Below are positions 45,914 through 56,962 of a stretch of DNA of 64,000 nucleotides, one piece after another. Every line of letters begins with the position of its first letter. The stretch's first letter is position 1. A program made the translations under genes and the position numbers. The DNA is from Temnothorax longispinosus (Eukaryota; Arthropoda; Insecta; Hymenoptera; Formicidae). The stretch lies in assembly GCF_030848805.1 (NCBI RefSeq), contig NC_092367.1:11241591-11305590 (forward strand), in the 5' to 3' direction. The notes beneath the pieces are model-generated. The model was not told where the DNA came from, made no database searches, and saw only the letters and a list, made by a program, of their open reading frames with translations.

Positions 45914-46064
45914 CCAATTTCAGATTAACTTCTTCCAAAGCTCTCCTACCTTTTTTGATTATATCTACTTCAAACCATTTCTCCGGCCTAAAGCCGTGAT
46001 CAAATGTTTCAATGGGTTTTATGTATCTACATTCTGTCATTTTATCTCCCAACACATCTACAAT
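45914..46064 (-). CDS. PFAS: PFAS coding exon 3
   Basis: An acceptor GGTTTATAG is followed by 151 bp starting IVDVLGDKMTECRY, then FDHGFRPEKWFEVDI and ALEEVNLKLG. These are among the best-conserved blocks of the FGAM synthase N-terminal region. The donor is GG|GTAAGT, leaving one base (phase 1). Exon 4 starts with GT, so the joined codon is glycine, giving the family-typical KLGLAFDDWD. The intron that follows is the 35 kb one; a 1.06 kb repeat element ends only 78 bp downstream of this exon. Confidence 0.9.
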
Positions 46065-46196
46065 CTATAAACCAATATACATATGTATACATATATACAT
46101 ATAATATTCCATTAAACACAAAATATCATATAATATAATAAATAATGTATGGAGATATACATGCATACACGTAAACCTACTGTTTCTCTATCTTAT

Positions 46197-46362
46197 AGAA
46201 AAAAGAGGAGAAAAAGAGATTGAGGAAAGAGAGGAAGAAAGAGGCAGAGGAGAACGAGAGGGGGGAAAGGGAGGGATGGGAAAAGTAAAAACAAAGAAGA
46301 GAGAGACACAGAAAGAAGAAGAGAGTTGGAAAAAAAGAGGGCGAAAGAGATGGGAAAAGGTA
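46197..46362. repeat. Purine-rich tract in PFAS intron 2
   Basis: On the plus strand almost only A and G; on the transcribed sense it is a long pyrimidine run upstream of the exon 3 acceptor. Confidence 0.8.
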
Positions 46363-46423
46363 AATTCAACTTTCTAGAAAAATTAATATAAAAAATCCAA
46401 CTAAAATTAAAAGGTATACGTAC

Positions 46424-46565
46424 AGCGTTCTCTTTTTTTTTGTTAAGCCTTCCTTTATGCTTGATGCGATATCTAATCGCCACTTCTATTCTTATTATTT
46501 TATTTAAATTCACAGTTGTACATATAGAAACTACATTAGTAGAAAATGCAGTCGAGAAATTCAGT
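46424..46565 (-). CDS. PFAS: PFAS coding exon 2
   Basis: An acceptor TTGTTGTTATAG precedes an exon of 142 bp. Its first base completes the arginine codon split by exon 1, then LNFSTAFSTN and VVSIC follow, and later KIIRIEVAIRYRI. This is the conserved segment after EIGPR in FGAM synthases. The exon closes on GCT before a GTACGT donor, in phase 0. Without splicing the region appears only as a short unrelated-looking reading frame. A run of nine A residues codes for three lysines near the end and would be prone to frameshift sequencing errors. Confidence 0.88.
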
Positions 46566-46675
46566 CTATAACAACAAAAAAATCGTTGATATGTTCTACA
46601 TTGATTACATTTACGATATATACTAAAGATATATATGTAATATATTTAATATATATGCTTAAAACCAGAGTTGGG

Positions 46676-47414
46676 AAGTAACGTATTATTTGTAATACCG
46701 TGTAACGCCGTTAGAGTACCTTTTTTGGAAACGGATTGGTAACGGCATTACTTTTTTCTATAACTGTAACATAGTTACAATTTTTTAAATAAAGGTAACA
46801 AAAACAGTTACTTTTATCGTTACTTTTTACATTTTGAACCTATTTATAATATAACTTCCATGTATTTAATCTTCAATTTTTGGCTAATGTTCTGCAGACA
46901 TAAATATAAATAATGACTTTTTTATTTTTTTATCGGCAAACGGCAACTGACAAGGGAACATTCCGAACCCGAACTTTTCGATTTGAATGAACTTTTGTGG
47001 ATATATATAGTGACTCAATACTTGAACAACGGGGTATACTTTATTCGTGTCCTACCGCCTTTTAAAGATATAATTTTCAACCTCAAGTCAAAAGAGCGCT
47101 TCCACTTTTTGGCGTATAACTCTTTAACTACAAGAGATAGAGAAAAGTATTATAAAAAAGTAAGAAATTAATGATAAGTTAAGGTCTACAAAGTGACATA
47201 AACAAAAAAATTTGGCAACATTTTTTTTGCAATACAATTTTTTTAAATTTTTATTTATGATACTTTGTAGACCTTAACTTATCATTGAACTTTTATTCTA
47301 AACATTTTTTTCTATTTAAACAGAAAAAATAACGAATCGTTACTTTTTAGTAAAGGTAGGTAACAGTGTAACGGTAACAAGTTATGTTTAAAAAAATAAA
47401 CTTTCCCAACTGTG
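46676..47414. mobile_element. hAT-like MITE in PFAS intron 1, 8-bp duplication
   Basis: CAGAGTTGGGAAGTAACG at the left and the complement of CTTTCCCAACTGTG at the right, flanked by CTTAAAAC (46668-46675 and 47415-47422). GTAAC/GTTAC words are repeated internally. A second hairpin (47169-47286, TGATAAGTTAAGGTCTACAA arms) is nested inside. No transposase. Confidence 0.82.
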
Positions 47415-47826
47415 CTTAAAACATAATACATAAAAAGATAATATATGATACACATTAATGAGGTATTGAAGAAAAAATTATAACAAGACAAAAAGCATAA
47501 TTCGGTTTTAACCGATTTTTACCTAACAGTATATTCTGATAGATCATGGCATACTTTCTTCGTAAACTTTTTGAATTTTTGCAATATCTTCAAAATTAAA
47601 GAAAATATAGTACACGAAAATGTGCTGTGACGTCATAGTGTCGCTGCGAAATATTTTGAAGTTGCCGTCATCAAAGAAACTTTAGCAAGCTATAACTTTC
47701 TCAAATTTAGGGTTTTTTTAATTCAAAAAGTACTAAACATCGGCTTAGATTCTCTACATTAATTATGGATACTTCTTAATAAAAAAAATTTACGTTAAAA
47801 CCGAATTACGAAATGCAAAGTTTTAC

Positions 47827-48095
47827 CTGGGTCCAATTTCAATAACAATAGCATGGTCTTCAGTATCATTGAACGTACTATCGCTTCGCAAACATTCTCC
47901 TTTAAAAGGAGGTGACAAGATCCATTTTAATATTCGGACTTCATCTTCCTGGAGTGGTTCAAGTGTTTCCACGTAATAACACAGTTCGGTCTCAAGATCG
48001 GTCACTGAGGCTTCGATTTGCGATACTTTGTGTAATTTATTTTTCAACTGACCTGTCTTTAAACCAGGTGCCTTGTAAAACTTTAAAATAACCAT
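47827..48095 (-). CDS. PFAS: PFAS coding exon 1 (start codon, N-terminal domain)
   Basis: The ATG at 48095-48093 opens MVILKFYKAPG, followed about 30 residues later by TELCYYVETLEPL and then by RILKWILSPPF, the typical N-terminal signature of eukaryotic FGAM synthase. The exon ends GGA CCC AG before a GTAAAA donor, leaving two bases of an arginine codon. Just upstream on the minus strand, TTTTTACAG ends at 48106 and looks like an acceptor, so the coding exon probably begins at 48105 with a 10-base 5' UTR piece and a separate upstream noncoding exon. The in-frame ATG 28 codons further upstream would cross that acceptor and encodes an unrelated hydrophobic stretch, so I did not use it. Confidence 0.9.
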
Positions 48096-48105
48096 TTTCG
48101 ACGAT

Positions 48106-49132
48106 CTGTAAAAACACAACGAGATGCTAATGAAGCATACAACGGACACGCAGAAACTATTTGAAAATACAAATATCAAATTACGATAGCTTTAACCATA
48201 TCTAATGTCGTTCGATGATAAGCAGAGACGATATCGTAGACCCCTTCAAAGCTGAAGTTTTTATTATAGTCTTGTATCTTTTTTAGTATGTATACGGATT
48301 GGAAAAGATTGACGTAATATATATTACATGATAGAATTTACATTACATGATAGAACCATTCACAATAATAAAGTTAGTTTGCTCAATTTAATTCAACATT
48401 GTTCAATATTCAATTTAATATTCTTGTAATATAACTCGCTTCAAATAGTCATTTTGATATTACATTTATAACGAAGAGAAATTTCAAACAAAAAATAATA
48501 TTTAAAAAACAACTTGTTAGCACTGTTTTATCCCAGATAGAAAACAATTTCGCCTTCGAAATTTCAAAATAACTTTTATTTTTTTAAAATAAAATTACAT
48601 ATTTTAACCGATTAAAGGGAAAGAGGCAGTAAGAGCCGGCGCGGTAAATAGGGCGCAAGTTATATATATTTCTTATCGTCAATACATAAAAAAATTCGCG
48701 AACGTTTCGACCATTTTTGTGGTCATCTTCAGCGCAATGTGTAAATTAGAAACTCTATTGTAACGCGGTCATTAGGCTATTGTATACTCGCACGTCGCAC
48801 GTTCCTTTTTCCATGCGGTCATTCCGGTGTGTGTGCGCTACTCCATAGGCAAGCAACCTTGAATCCCTCCCAAGTTAGAAGGCCAGGAGGACCATGTTGC
48901 ATTTGGTACTTCATTATATGCTACACGATACCTGCGTACATACGGAGCAACACACTGATTTACGGTTCACATCGATATAAAATTGAACACTGTGAGTTAC
49001 TTACAATGAAATCGTAAACGGTATAGCGCACAAAACGACAGATAACAGACGCAAGTTATCTTGACATTGCTTCGAGAGATAATAACTGATCTGAACTTGA
49101 TCGTAAAACGGTACAGCGCACACTCACCGGAC
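48106..49132 (-). other. Region upstream of PFAS start; 5' UTR exon not fixed
   Basis: The acceptor at 48106 implies an upstream noncoding exon. One minus-strand GTAAGT donor candidate occurs with the exon ending at 49005, but nothing else in the sequence confirms it. No TATA-centred promoter is evident. The stretch also contains AT-rich sequence and a Penelope-like end around 48690-48740. Confidence 0.25.
48640..48780. mobile_element. Penelope-like terminal fragment, copy 3
   Basis: GCGAACGTTTCGACCATTTT and GGTCATCTTCAGCGCAATGT have the AACGTTTCG plus CTTCAG arrangement seen at other Penelope ends in the window. Confidence 0.4.
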
Positions 49133-49154
49133 ATATTTTAAATTACAAAAGAAA

Positions 49155-49432
49155 TGCCGTAATCGGTCAGGACTGAATCTTGACTGCCTATATAATATTA
49201 TTTTTTATTTAATTTTTACGTACAATTCTTGACAAACCACGTGCAATTACTTTCGAACATAACACAGACAGTCTTAATCAAAGTTAGAAAGGCACAATCA
49301 CATAATTAAATTGATATCAATTTAATTACATTATAACATACACAAGGAAATTAGAAATAAACGAATATGAGAAAAAATTCACTCAAAAATAATATTATAT
49401 AGGCAATCAAGATCCAGTCTTAACCGATAATG
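49155..49432. repeat. Foldback GACTGAATCTTGACTGCC
   Basis: TAATCGGTCAGGACTGAATC with ATTGACTGCC...TATATAATATTATT is complemented at 49388-49432. Confidence 0.65.
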
Positions 49433-49732
49433 TTTCCTTTATAATTTGATTGTATATCATGTACGCTCGTATTTTCACTTATTTATTGTTCACATATTTT
49501 ATTTACATAAATTAGTTTACCACATTATTCTATGTATAAATAAAATAAAATCATTAAGAAAAAGTAAATATGAATAACGTTCAAGTCAATATGAATAAAG
49601 TTTCAAAATCCCCTGATATACATTTATAAAAATATCTCGTAAAACTGATAACAACTGACAACTGTTATGTGTACCTCCACCATTTCTCCATCCACTAATC
49701 TGCATTGGTCAGCATGATTGATTTCCTGAATA

Positions 49733-51854
49733 GGGTAGACCGGGGCACGTTGTCACACATTTTTTTCAATATTTTTTGTATTTTTTACATTCAATATTTG
49801 AGAGTACTGTAATATGCCAAAATTTCGAGTGAACCCTCAGCTTCAATTGGACAGTATCGATTTTTGTGTGATTGTTACTCTATAGTTGTTACATAACAAT
49901 AAATAACGACAGGTCGCTTGTGACAACGTGCCTTGTTGACCGGGGCACGTTGTCACATCAAATGTAATTGCATGCAAAATGTTATCCAAACTGTATTCAA
50001 CGTAAATATCAATATATTATAGTGCGCTGCAATGTAAAAAAGTAAAATCCTTCACATAAACATTTATTTTATTTCAAAAAAGTACAAAAAGCACGAAGTT
50101 TTCATTGAAACATTGAAACTTTTAAATTAATGTTAATTTTTTGTATTTATTGTTATAAATTACTAAATATCACGAGTTTTGATTGTTAGTTTGTGATATT
50201 ACGTATTATTTTTTCGAATCACCCTCTTAAATACAAAACTAATATTATACGTAATCTTGTTGACCGAGCTATTCTTTTATCTGACGTACGTTTTCATAAG
50301 TCTAATTTAATCGAAATAAAAAAGATCCTTTCTAATAATTGTTATCCAATAAAATTAATTAACAAGTACATTAACATCAGACTTAACGAGCTACAGACAC
50401 GTCAGAATAATAGTTCTAGCAGTAACAATGTAGCCCAGGATCCTCGAAAGTTTATCACTATACCGTATATTAGGGGTCTTAGTGACGGTGTTGGCCGTAC
50501 AATGCGCGATGCAGAATTCAGGGTTCTCCTCACCATTCCGAAAAAGTTGGATTGTATTATCAAAAGGGGGAAGGATACGCTACCGAATCTTAAGCAAACG
50601 GAGTTGATATATGAGATTGATTGTGCTAATTGCAACGCTGCATATATTGGTCAAACAAAAAGACACCTAGAGACACGGGTTAAGGAACATTGTTGTGATA
50701 TTAGGAAGAACAGTGATAATCATTCTGTGGTTAGTAAGCACCGTCTCACGCATAACCACGATTTCAATTGGCAACAACCAAAAATTTTATATAAGGAGCG
50801 ACACTTTAAGAAACGTGAAATCTCTGAGATGTTTTTTATTAAAAAATGCGATTGCGCAATCAATCTTCAAAAAGACACAGAAAGTCTGCCCGCGAATTAC
50901 AACCGTGTGATTGGCGTCACTTAATTTACACTTTTGTTCTGCTCGTTTCCACCTGTGAACACATCTATTTATTTGTTATGTATCGGTCATTTAGTATGAC
51001 TTCGTCTGTCACGCTGTACTGATGTGTTCGCAGCTATGGCTTGCGACGTTTCTTCGTTCTGCGCTACCGCTCTCACTTTCCGTTTTGACGCACAGAATAT
51101 GTAAGCCTTACATTTTACTTTGTACACTATTTATAACTTAACTATTTATAACTTAACTATTTTTAACTTAACAATTCAATTGTATTCTTACTTTTTATTT
51201 TATGACTCCTGAGCGTTTTTATCTTTTTGACTATCGTGAGCTTATTTCACTTTTTTAGCTTTACGTGTGCATGATGTGGTTAGGGCACGATGTCAGCGAC
51301 GTAATCGATATTTTGTACGCGGTTTTGAGGATGCATAGCTGAATCACTTGAGAAGGACCGAAAATGCGGTTGAAACGTTGTGAATTTTGAAATATATTTA
51401 TTATTTGGCCAGTCGGGTCGAGCAAACACGACTTTTGTTTTATTTTTTAGTGATATCAAAATTGTATTCGTGACAACGTGCCCCGAGGGCATTTTTTTAC
51501 TACAAACAGCCTCATGGCTGACACGTTTGAGATATTCATATAAGGTAAGGTATTGCACGCGGTAGGTAAAAGTACATAATTTAAGATAATATAAAGGTCT
51601 ATTCTGAAAAAAACATAAGTTTCATGTCCAGTACGTTGAATATTAGACAATAAAATTTTACTTACGGTCGCAAAAAACTTTCAAGTTGATTTTACGTCAA
51701 CACGACTGGAGCAATCTCAACACTGTAAACACACCAAAGATGGGCACACACTAACACGTTTTGGGAATAACGGGTGCTGCCCTCTGGTTATTAGTTTTTT
51801 AAATAAAGCCGATGTGACAACGTGCCCCGTGTGACAACGTGCCCCGGTCTACCC
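49733..51854. mobile_element. 2.1 kb TA-target element GGGTAGACCGGGGCACGTT
   Basis: GGGTAGACCGGGGCACGTTG and the complement of CAACGTGCCCCGGTCTACCC, TA at both sides. GTGACAACGTGCC repeats occur inside at about 49920, 49939 (inverted), 51471, 51815 and 51831. A Penelope-like fragment occupies the middle. Confidence 0.78.
50193..50924 (+). pseudogene. Penelope-like element: RT end and GIY-YIG endonuclease
   Basis: The 243-codon frame starts within the end of a Penelope RT (NHPLKYKTNIIRNLVDRAI, LSDVRFHKSNLIEIKKIL). It then has the GIY-YIG domain: LIYEIDCANCNAAYIGQTKR, TRVKEHCCDIR, HSVVSKHRLTHNHDF and EISEMFFIKK. Penelope elements use this endonuclease for target cleavage. The RT core is absent, so the copy is truncated at its 5' end, as is common. 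The reading frame itself is undamaged. Sequence to ~51400 with GGTTGAAACGTTGTG is its 3' end. Confidence 0.82.
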
Positions 51855-51899
51855 TACACATATTTTATATCATCTAATAATACATAAAATGGGTCTCCT

Positions 51900-52166
51900 T
51901 CAATTCTTTTCACATAGATGATCGACTAACTTATCTTGTTTAATACCACCTCTACTTAAAGGATTTCTTCTTGAGAATCGTTTTTTATGACAGTTACGAA
52001 TATACTCTACATTGTAACACCAAAACAATAAAGAGTTGCGATCAAAATCCATCAAATTATTACATCGAGGACAACACGCAGAACTTGGCAAAATTTTGTG
52101 ATTTATTAGATAATCAGTAAGTTTATTTTTATCATCACATATTCCCAAAAACTCGTAAAGCTTCAT
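51900..52166 (-). pseudogene. ISXO2/Merlin-like transposase, N-terminal fragment
   Basis: From the ATG at 52166-52164 the frame reads MKLYEFLGICDDKNKLTDYL, then CCPRCNNLMDFDRN, FWC, NCHKKRFSRRNPLS. A CPxC, later C, C and (F)SRR pattern is the N-terminal zinc ribbon of ISXO2-like DDE transposases found in insect Merlin elements. The catalytic domain is missing (stop at 51900). It lies directly inside the 52206-52568 terminus whose relatives duplicate 8 bp, as Merlin does. Confidence 0.65.
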
Positions 52167-52205
52167 TTTAAATCGTATCAGTCTTGCAACAACGATTGAC
52201 AAAAG

Positions 52206-52568
52206 ATGACTGATAGAATAGGAGCACAAACACGCCAAATAAACCGAATACTACAGAATGTAAATAATCAAGGTCAGAAGCTAGTACGTATATATATAAA
52301 CGAGCTTGTAAAGCACGCCACGAACCCATGTGACAACTTGCCTCGCGTGGAAAGTGTATGCATGAACTATTTCGACATATATATTAGTCATTTATGCCTT
52401 CCAATACTCAAAATAGCTGCTACATTTTCCAAACTTTTTTTGTTAATAACTTTTTAACGAATAACGAGCAACGGCTAAAACCTTCTGAAGGTCACTCAAG
52501 GTCATGACCTTGACAACATGTATCAAGGTCATTGAAATCGGTGAAGTCGCCCTTAATCCGAAGTTTTA
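52206..52568 (-). mobile_element. Terminus of a Merlin-like element (family of 31271 and 55815)
   Basis: Reading inward from 52568, GGGTAAAACTTCGGATTAAG, GTCAAGGTCATGACC and TTAACAAAAAAAGTTTGG match one arm of 55815-56520. Beyond the arm the sequence leads into the transposase fragment. Confidence 0.75.
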
Positions 52569-52790
52569 CCCAAAAAATATTATTTTAAATATACCATGAC
52601 TTTTAACTGAATCAAGCAACATTGCACAAAGATAAAACTGCATTAATAATCTTAAATATTATGTACAAAGACTATAATTTGTGAAAGTTTAAATATATTA
52701 ATCTTAAGATCTAAGAATCTAAGACTCAAAGTTTTTAATATTTCAAACAACTCTGAAAACTCTACTAATCTAAGGAATATCTAAATATAC

Positions 52791-52899
52791 GGTCAACGTG
52801 ATGCTACAAATGCTTTGGAGCGTTCTTCTTCTCTTTCTTTCTTCATTGAAAGAAAAGAGAAGAGCAATGCTTCGAAGCATTTGTAGCGTCACGTTGACC
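52791..52899. mobile_element. 109-bp hairpin MITE GGTCAACGTGATGCTAC
   Basis: Near-perfect hairpin. The loop (TTTCTTTCTTCATTGAAAGA) and arms are nearly those of 18005-18132 with different outermost bases. Confidence 0.8.
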
Positions 52900-54439
52900 T
52901 ATATCGCATGGCATGGAAAGGTCATTGAGTGATATCATTTGTTTGTCGCTTTGTAACGTTCGAAAGGCAATTCGGTTCACGCAATATCAGTAATTGCTTC
53001 ATCGGTGTTGAAAGCGTAATATAAGATCATAGCAGATCATCTCGTGAAGTAGACTTTAATTGCATTTATAATTCACGTAGTTACAAAATTATATTTTTTT
53101 TTATTAGTATCTTTTGCTTAGCTTTAGAATTGTGCATTGATATCAAATGAATTTTTTTCTAAATAATTCTTAGAATAACAAAAATTGAGCCTGATATCTC
53201 ATTTACGAAAGTTAAAGCAACCACGGACATTTCTCAAAAAATTCAAAATTTTATAAAGAAAAATGTTAAACGGAAAATAAAAATAAAAAAAAAATTTTTG
53301 CCGATATTTAAATGTATTGTAAATGTGAAGAAAATATTAGGACGGTATGCAAAGTAAACAGAATGTTAGCAATTTGCAATAAATTCGAGCAGAACATTGT
53401 GACAGATTAGCATTAACCACATTTACATTAAATTCGTGTTCTACTAATAAAATCTGCACATATAATAGCAGGTTCTCAGATTAAAATCGATTAAATCTAT
53501 TATTTTTAACAAATAGATTAAATCAATACTAAAGAGACATAGTCTCGCGCCAAGGGTTATGCGACACACAAGTAGCGAAATAAAAAGTATATCTATAATA
53601 CACGAACTATAAAGTTGAGTGGAGGCACGATTGTCGAAATTTTTAACAAGCTCAATCGATTGCTTGGAATCATATTATACTATACATACCAAAAGTTCCG
53701 GAACGGCCAATTATCTCAAAAAGTATTGGTTTATTGGAAAAATGTTTCAGATAAAAGTTGGAAGATTCAAAGGGGGCAAATAGACGATCTTATTAGATTT
53801 TAGGTTCGGATTCTGTGTTGGGCCCCACAGTATAAAATTTGTTGCCTTTCTGAGATAAAAAATTTATTGCTCAGATCTGGCTGCGCAGATTTGGCTATCT
53901 GAGTAATAACCTCTACAGACTATGACTGCGATATAATCAGCTAATCACATCTTCTGGTAATGCCCACTTTTTAATTCGGAAAGGAAAACCTTAATAATCT
54001 ATATACGGGAGACCAGGGCTAGTTGGTACATGACGCAAGTTGGTACGCAATAACTATTGTAAAAGTAACAAAAGATAATACTGTATAAAAAATATAGTAT
54101 TTCCGCAAAAACATTTTGATAATATTTCAATTAATTATTTCAGGCTAAGTAGCGTATTTTCACAAACAGACAATTAATACTTTTAGTTTTGTATAGTCAA
54201 AAGTAAAATAAATCGGTGATATATTAAATATTATTAGGTTAGTCAATTTACGGTTTTAAATCGAATTTGAATTCGAAAGCTTAATTTATGTGCCATTCAA
54301 TAGTAAATATGGCACTGATATAAACATATCAAATAACAAATTAATCTCGCTCGACTAAGCAAAAGCTAAATAATTTAAAACAGCCAATTTTCGAGCATTT
54401 ACAAGCTGTTAAAAATATATTTAATAATTTCAATAATAG
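52900..54439. other. AT-rich spacer with fragments of known repeats
   Basis: A family A piece lies at about 53185-53280. GGGAGACCAGGGC at 54008 resembles a TA-element end. I recognise no gene in this stretch. Confidence 0.4.
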
Positions 54440-54612
54440 TATACAATCGTTAACGTTTCGTACCTTACTTGGCTTTCTTCAGAACCATAAAAAACTAAAC
54501 GCATTACAAATGTCTCGTATCAATATCCAATAAAAGAATCAGAGTCGACGCATTAATTTACATTAAACACAGTAGATCTCACCCATGAATATGGACCAAA
54601 TAGTCAAAGGCC

Positions 54613-54750
54613 GGTATTCATGGTCGGATCTTATATTTAAGATCGTTTTAAGTACGATCTTAAGATGTTATGAACCAATCACAGAGCCGTATTAGCATCT
54701 TAAGATCGTACTTAAGACGATCTTAAATATAAGATCCGACTATGAATACC
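54613..54750. mobile_element. Foldback GGTATTCATGGTCGGATC
   Basis: Arms contain TATTTAAGATCG-type repeats. The loop TTATGAACCAATCACAGAGC is the full-length version of 8657-8755. Confidence 0.8.
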
Positions 54751-54895
54751 CAGTGAACACAATGCAACATGTAACGTACAGGTTAGTTGTAATTTCCTAC
54801 TCAACAATATAACACACGTGTTACATTGCATTTATATTGTTGAGTAGGAAATTACAACTAACCTGTACGTTACATGTTGCATTGTGTTCACTGGG
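54751..54895. mobile_element. Perfect hairpin MITE CCCAGTGAACACAATGCAAC
   Basis: Arms of ~62 bp identical in complement (54749-54812 and 54833-54895) around a ~20-bp loop; TA flanks both ends. Confidence 0.88.
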
Positions 54896-55814
54896 TACCG
54901 GCCAAAGTAAAGTCGGAGAATACATTGTCGAATATTCGTCAAAATTACATACAGAATCAACCGTGTTCTTCGTTGCACGACTCATGTGTGTCCGTGAAAA
55001 CCATGTAATTGAGAAACTTTCTTTGTCGCAGACCAACTTAGTGGCAAATATAAAACATTTTTTTTTTAATCCCGTAAGAAACAAAGTAAAATTATATATA
55101 TTAAATTAAGACTAATCAAGGGACTCACATAAGCGGTCAATACAACCAAAACAAAGATAAAATCTTTCCATCGTCTTCCTAACGCATGTGATCGTCGCGA
55201 GGGATTACAGGTGACTGAATTCGCATCACAAGGGCACAGCAACCAATAGTCATTGTTATTAACAAGATATTTACAATAACAAATTCAAAATATCAGAATG
55301 GACATCGTCCAATAATTCAGTGTCCTTGTTTAAATTTATCTTTTTTTGTAATTTTGTTCAATTTCTAAGATGTATTGTCCCAATCAAATGAATGATTGAA
55401 TTTAATTATATGTTCTGAGTGAGACAACCGAATGTTTGGACTCATCCAATTTAATATTGTTTTTATGTTCTTTTAGTCTAGTATATAATTGCCTCTTTGT
55501 CTGACCGACATAAGAGGCATCGCAATTCTTGCAACAAAATTTATATATCACATCGTTATTCCAAAAATAGGAATTCTTATCCTTCTGGACTTTAATGATG
55601 CTACTAATAGTGGAGGCAAATTAGGTTTTTATCAGCAAGATTCGGGATCCAAAAAAGGTGGAAATTGGGCGTTGTCGACTAAACTGACGACAATGTCTAC
55701 TAAAATAAATTCTGACAAAATCTGTATGTTAGATAGTTGTTCGTCTGCTCATATGACTATGCGAGAAGATTGGTTTAATGATCTCGATGCTTCAACACCC
55801 AGTAAAGAAGTTAC

Positions 55815-56520
55815 GGTAAAACTGCAGATTAAGGGCAACCTCACCGATTTCGATGACCTTGATGTATGTTGTCAAGGTCATGACCCCGAGTGACCTTCAG
55901 AAGGTTTTAGCCGTCGTTCGCTATTCGTTAAAAAGTTATTAACAAAAAAAGTTTGGAAAATATAGCAGCTATTTTGAGTATTGGAAGACATAACTGCCTA
56001 ATATATATGTCGAAATAGTTCACGCATACACTTTCCACGCAAAACGAGGTGCCACATGGATTCGTGATGCGCTTTACAAGCTCGAAATATATAAACCTGC
56101 TTAGTTTATTGTAATTCTTTATCACCCCCCTGCGGTCACATGGGTTCGTGGCGCGCTTTAAAAGTATTTAAATGTTTAAAGCGCGTCAACTAACCTACAT
56201 AGGTTAGTTAACGCGCTTTAAACACTTAAATACTTTTAAAGCGCGTCCTTCCGAAGGTCACTCAGGAGGGTGACCTTGACAACATATGTCAAAGTCAAGG
56301 TCATCGGAGGGTGGTCCCTATTACTGCATAATTACCGTTCTTTATGCCTTGCAATACTTAAAATAGCTGCTATATTTTCCAAACTTTTTTTGTTAATAAC
56401 TTTTTAACAAATAGCGAGCGGCGGCTAAAACCTTCTGAAGGTCACTCGGGGTCATGACCTTGACAACATACATCAAGGTCATTGAAATCGGTGAGGTCGC
56501 CCTTAATCTGCAGTTTTACC
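55815..56520. mobile_element. 706-bp Merlin-like MITE, GAAGTTAC duplication
   Basis: GGTAAAACTGCAGATTAAGG and complement, arms ~170 bp, flanked by GAAGTTAC (55807-55814 and 56521-56528). Removing it joins the Copia frame. An inner palindrome at 56150-56250 uses GCGCGCTTTAAA and TTTAAAGCGCG words. Confidence 0.9.
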
Positions 56521-56685
56521 GAAGTTACTTGTGCTGATAATGCTATTATACCTACTAATGGAACTGGAAACGTAAAGTTAAAATTAAACTGTAATGGTAT
56601 AATTAAGAATGTAAAAGACATTATATATGTACCCAATTTGACAGCTAACCTATTGTCCGTAAGCAAAATGACTGATAAAGGTCTA

Positions 56686-56962
56686 TGTTATGTGCGTTTT
56701 CTATTATTCAAACCAGCCGCGCTCCACTGTATACGTGTAATGCTAGTTCTTTTCTGAGCGCGGGAATTCCCCTCCTGAGAGAGGGCGCTGTATGTATAAG
56801 GGAGTCTCTCGTCCGTCTCTTCCGGCAGACGGACACGACTGAGCCAAGTAACAACACCGCATTTGTCTCGATTAAACTAACAATAAGTTGTAATTTTACA
56901 AGTACGTATACATTAGTAACCCTATCCCTCAAGTGAACCCCGAAACACGTTGGGTCACAACA
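56686..56962. mobile_element. Solo LTR with GTCTA duplication
   Basis: TGTTATGTGCG...GGGTCACAACA, 277 bp, flanked by GTCTA (56681-56685 and 56963-56967). Removal restores the Copia frame (..DKGL then VVIFLG..). The family is unknown. Confidence 0.88.

Larger units (their letters stand above)
10336..48095 (-). other. PFAS: PFAS gene span (5' four coding exons, partial)
   Basis: Phosphoribosylformylglycinamidine synthase converts FGAR, ATP and glutamine to FGAM in cytosolic purine synthesis. Four minus-strand coding exons with consensus splice sites and matching phases are visible; they cover the N-terminal PurS-like region, the linker and the start of the first synthetase domain. The catalytic remainder and the glutaminase domain are not in the window and should lie left of position 1. 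Introns: intron 1 at 46566-47826 (1261 bp), intron 2 at 46065-46423 (359 bp), intron 3 at 10727-45913 (35,187 bp), and intron 4 open-ended (at least 10,335 bp). Every other coding-like sequence in the window is of transposon origin, so this is the only host gene seen. Exon conservation argues that the locus is functional despite the insertions. Confidence 0.85.
54440..55595 (-). mobile_element. Penelope-like remnant, minus strand
   Basis: A minus-strand frame from 55590 reads NNDVIYKFCCKNCDASYVGQ, TKRQLYTRLKEH and SKHSVVS to a stop at about 55401, then in another frame FNHSFDWDN: a GIY-YIG domain related to that at 50.6 kb. The 3' side runs left to GAAGAAAGCCAAGTAAGG and GAAACGTTAACG near 54450. 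Two MITEs (54613-54895) are nested in it. Copia sequence begins abruptly at about 55596. Confidence 0.7.

Noticed and set aside
46193..46513. 106-codon minus-strand frame as an independent gene
   Set aside because: Its N-terminal part is PFAS exon 2 read without splicing; the remainder is the pyrimidine tract.
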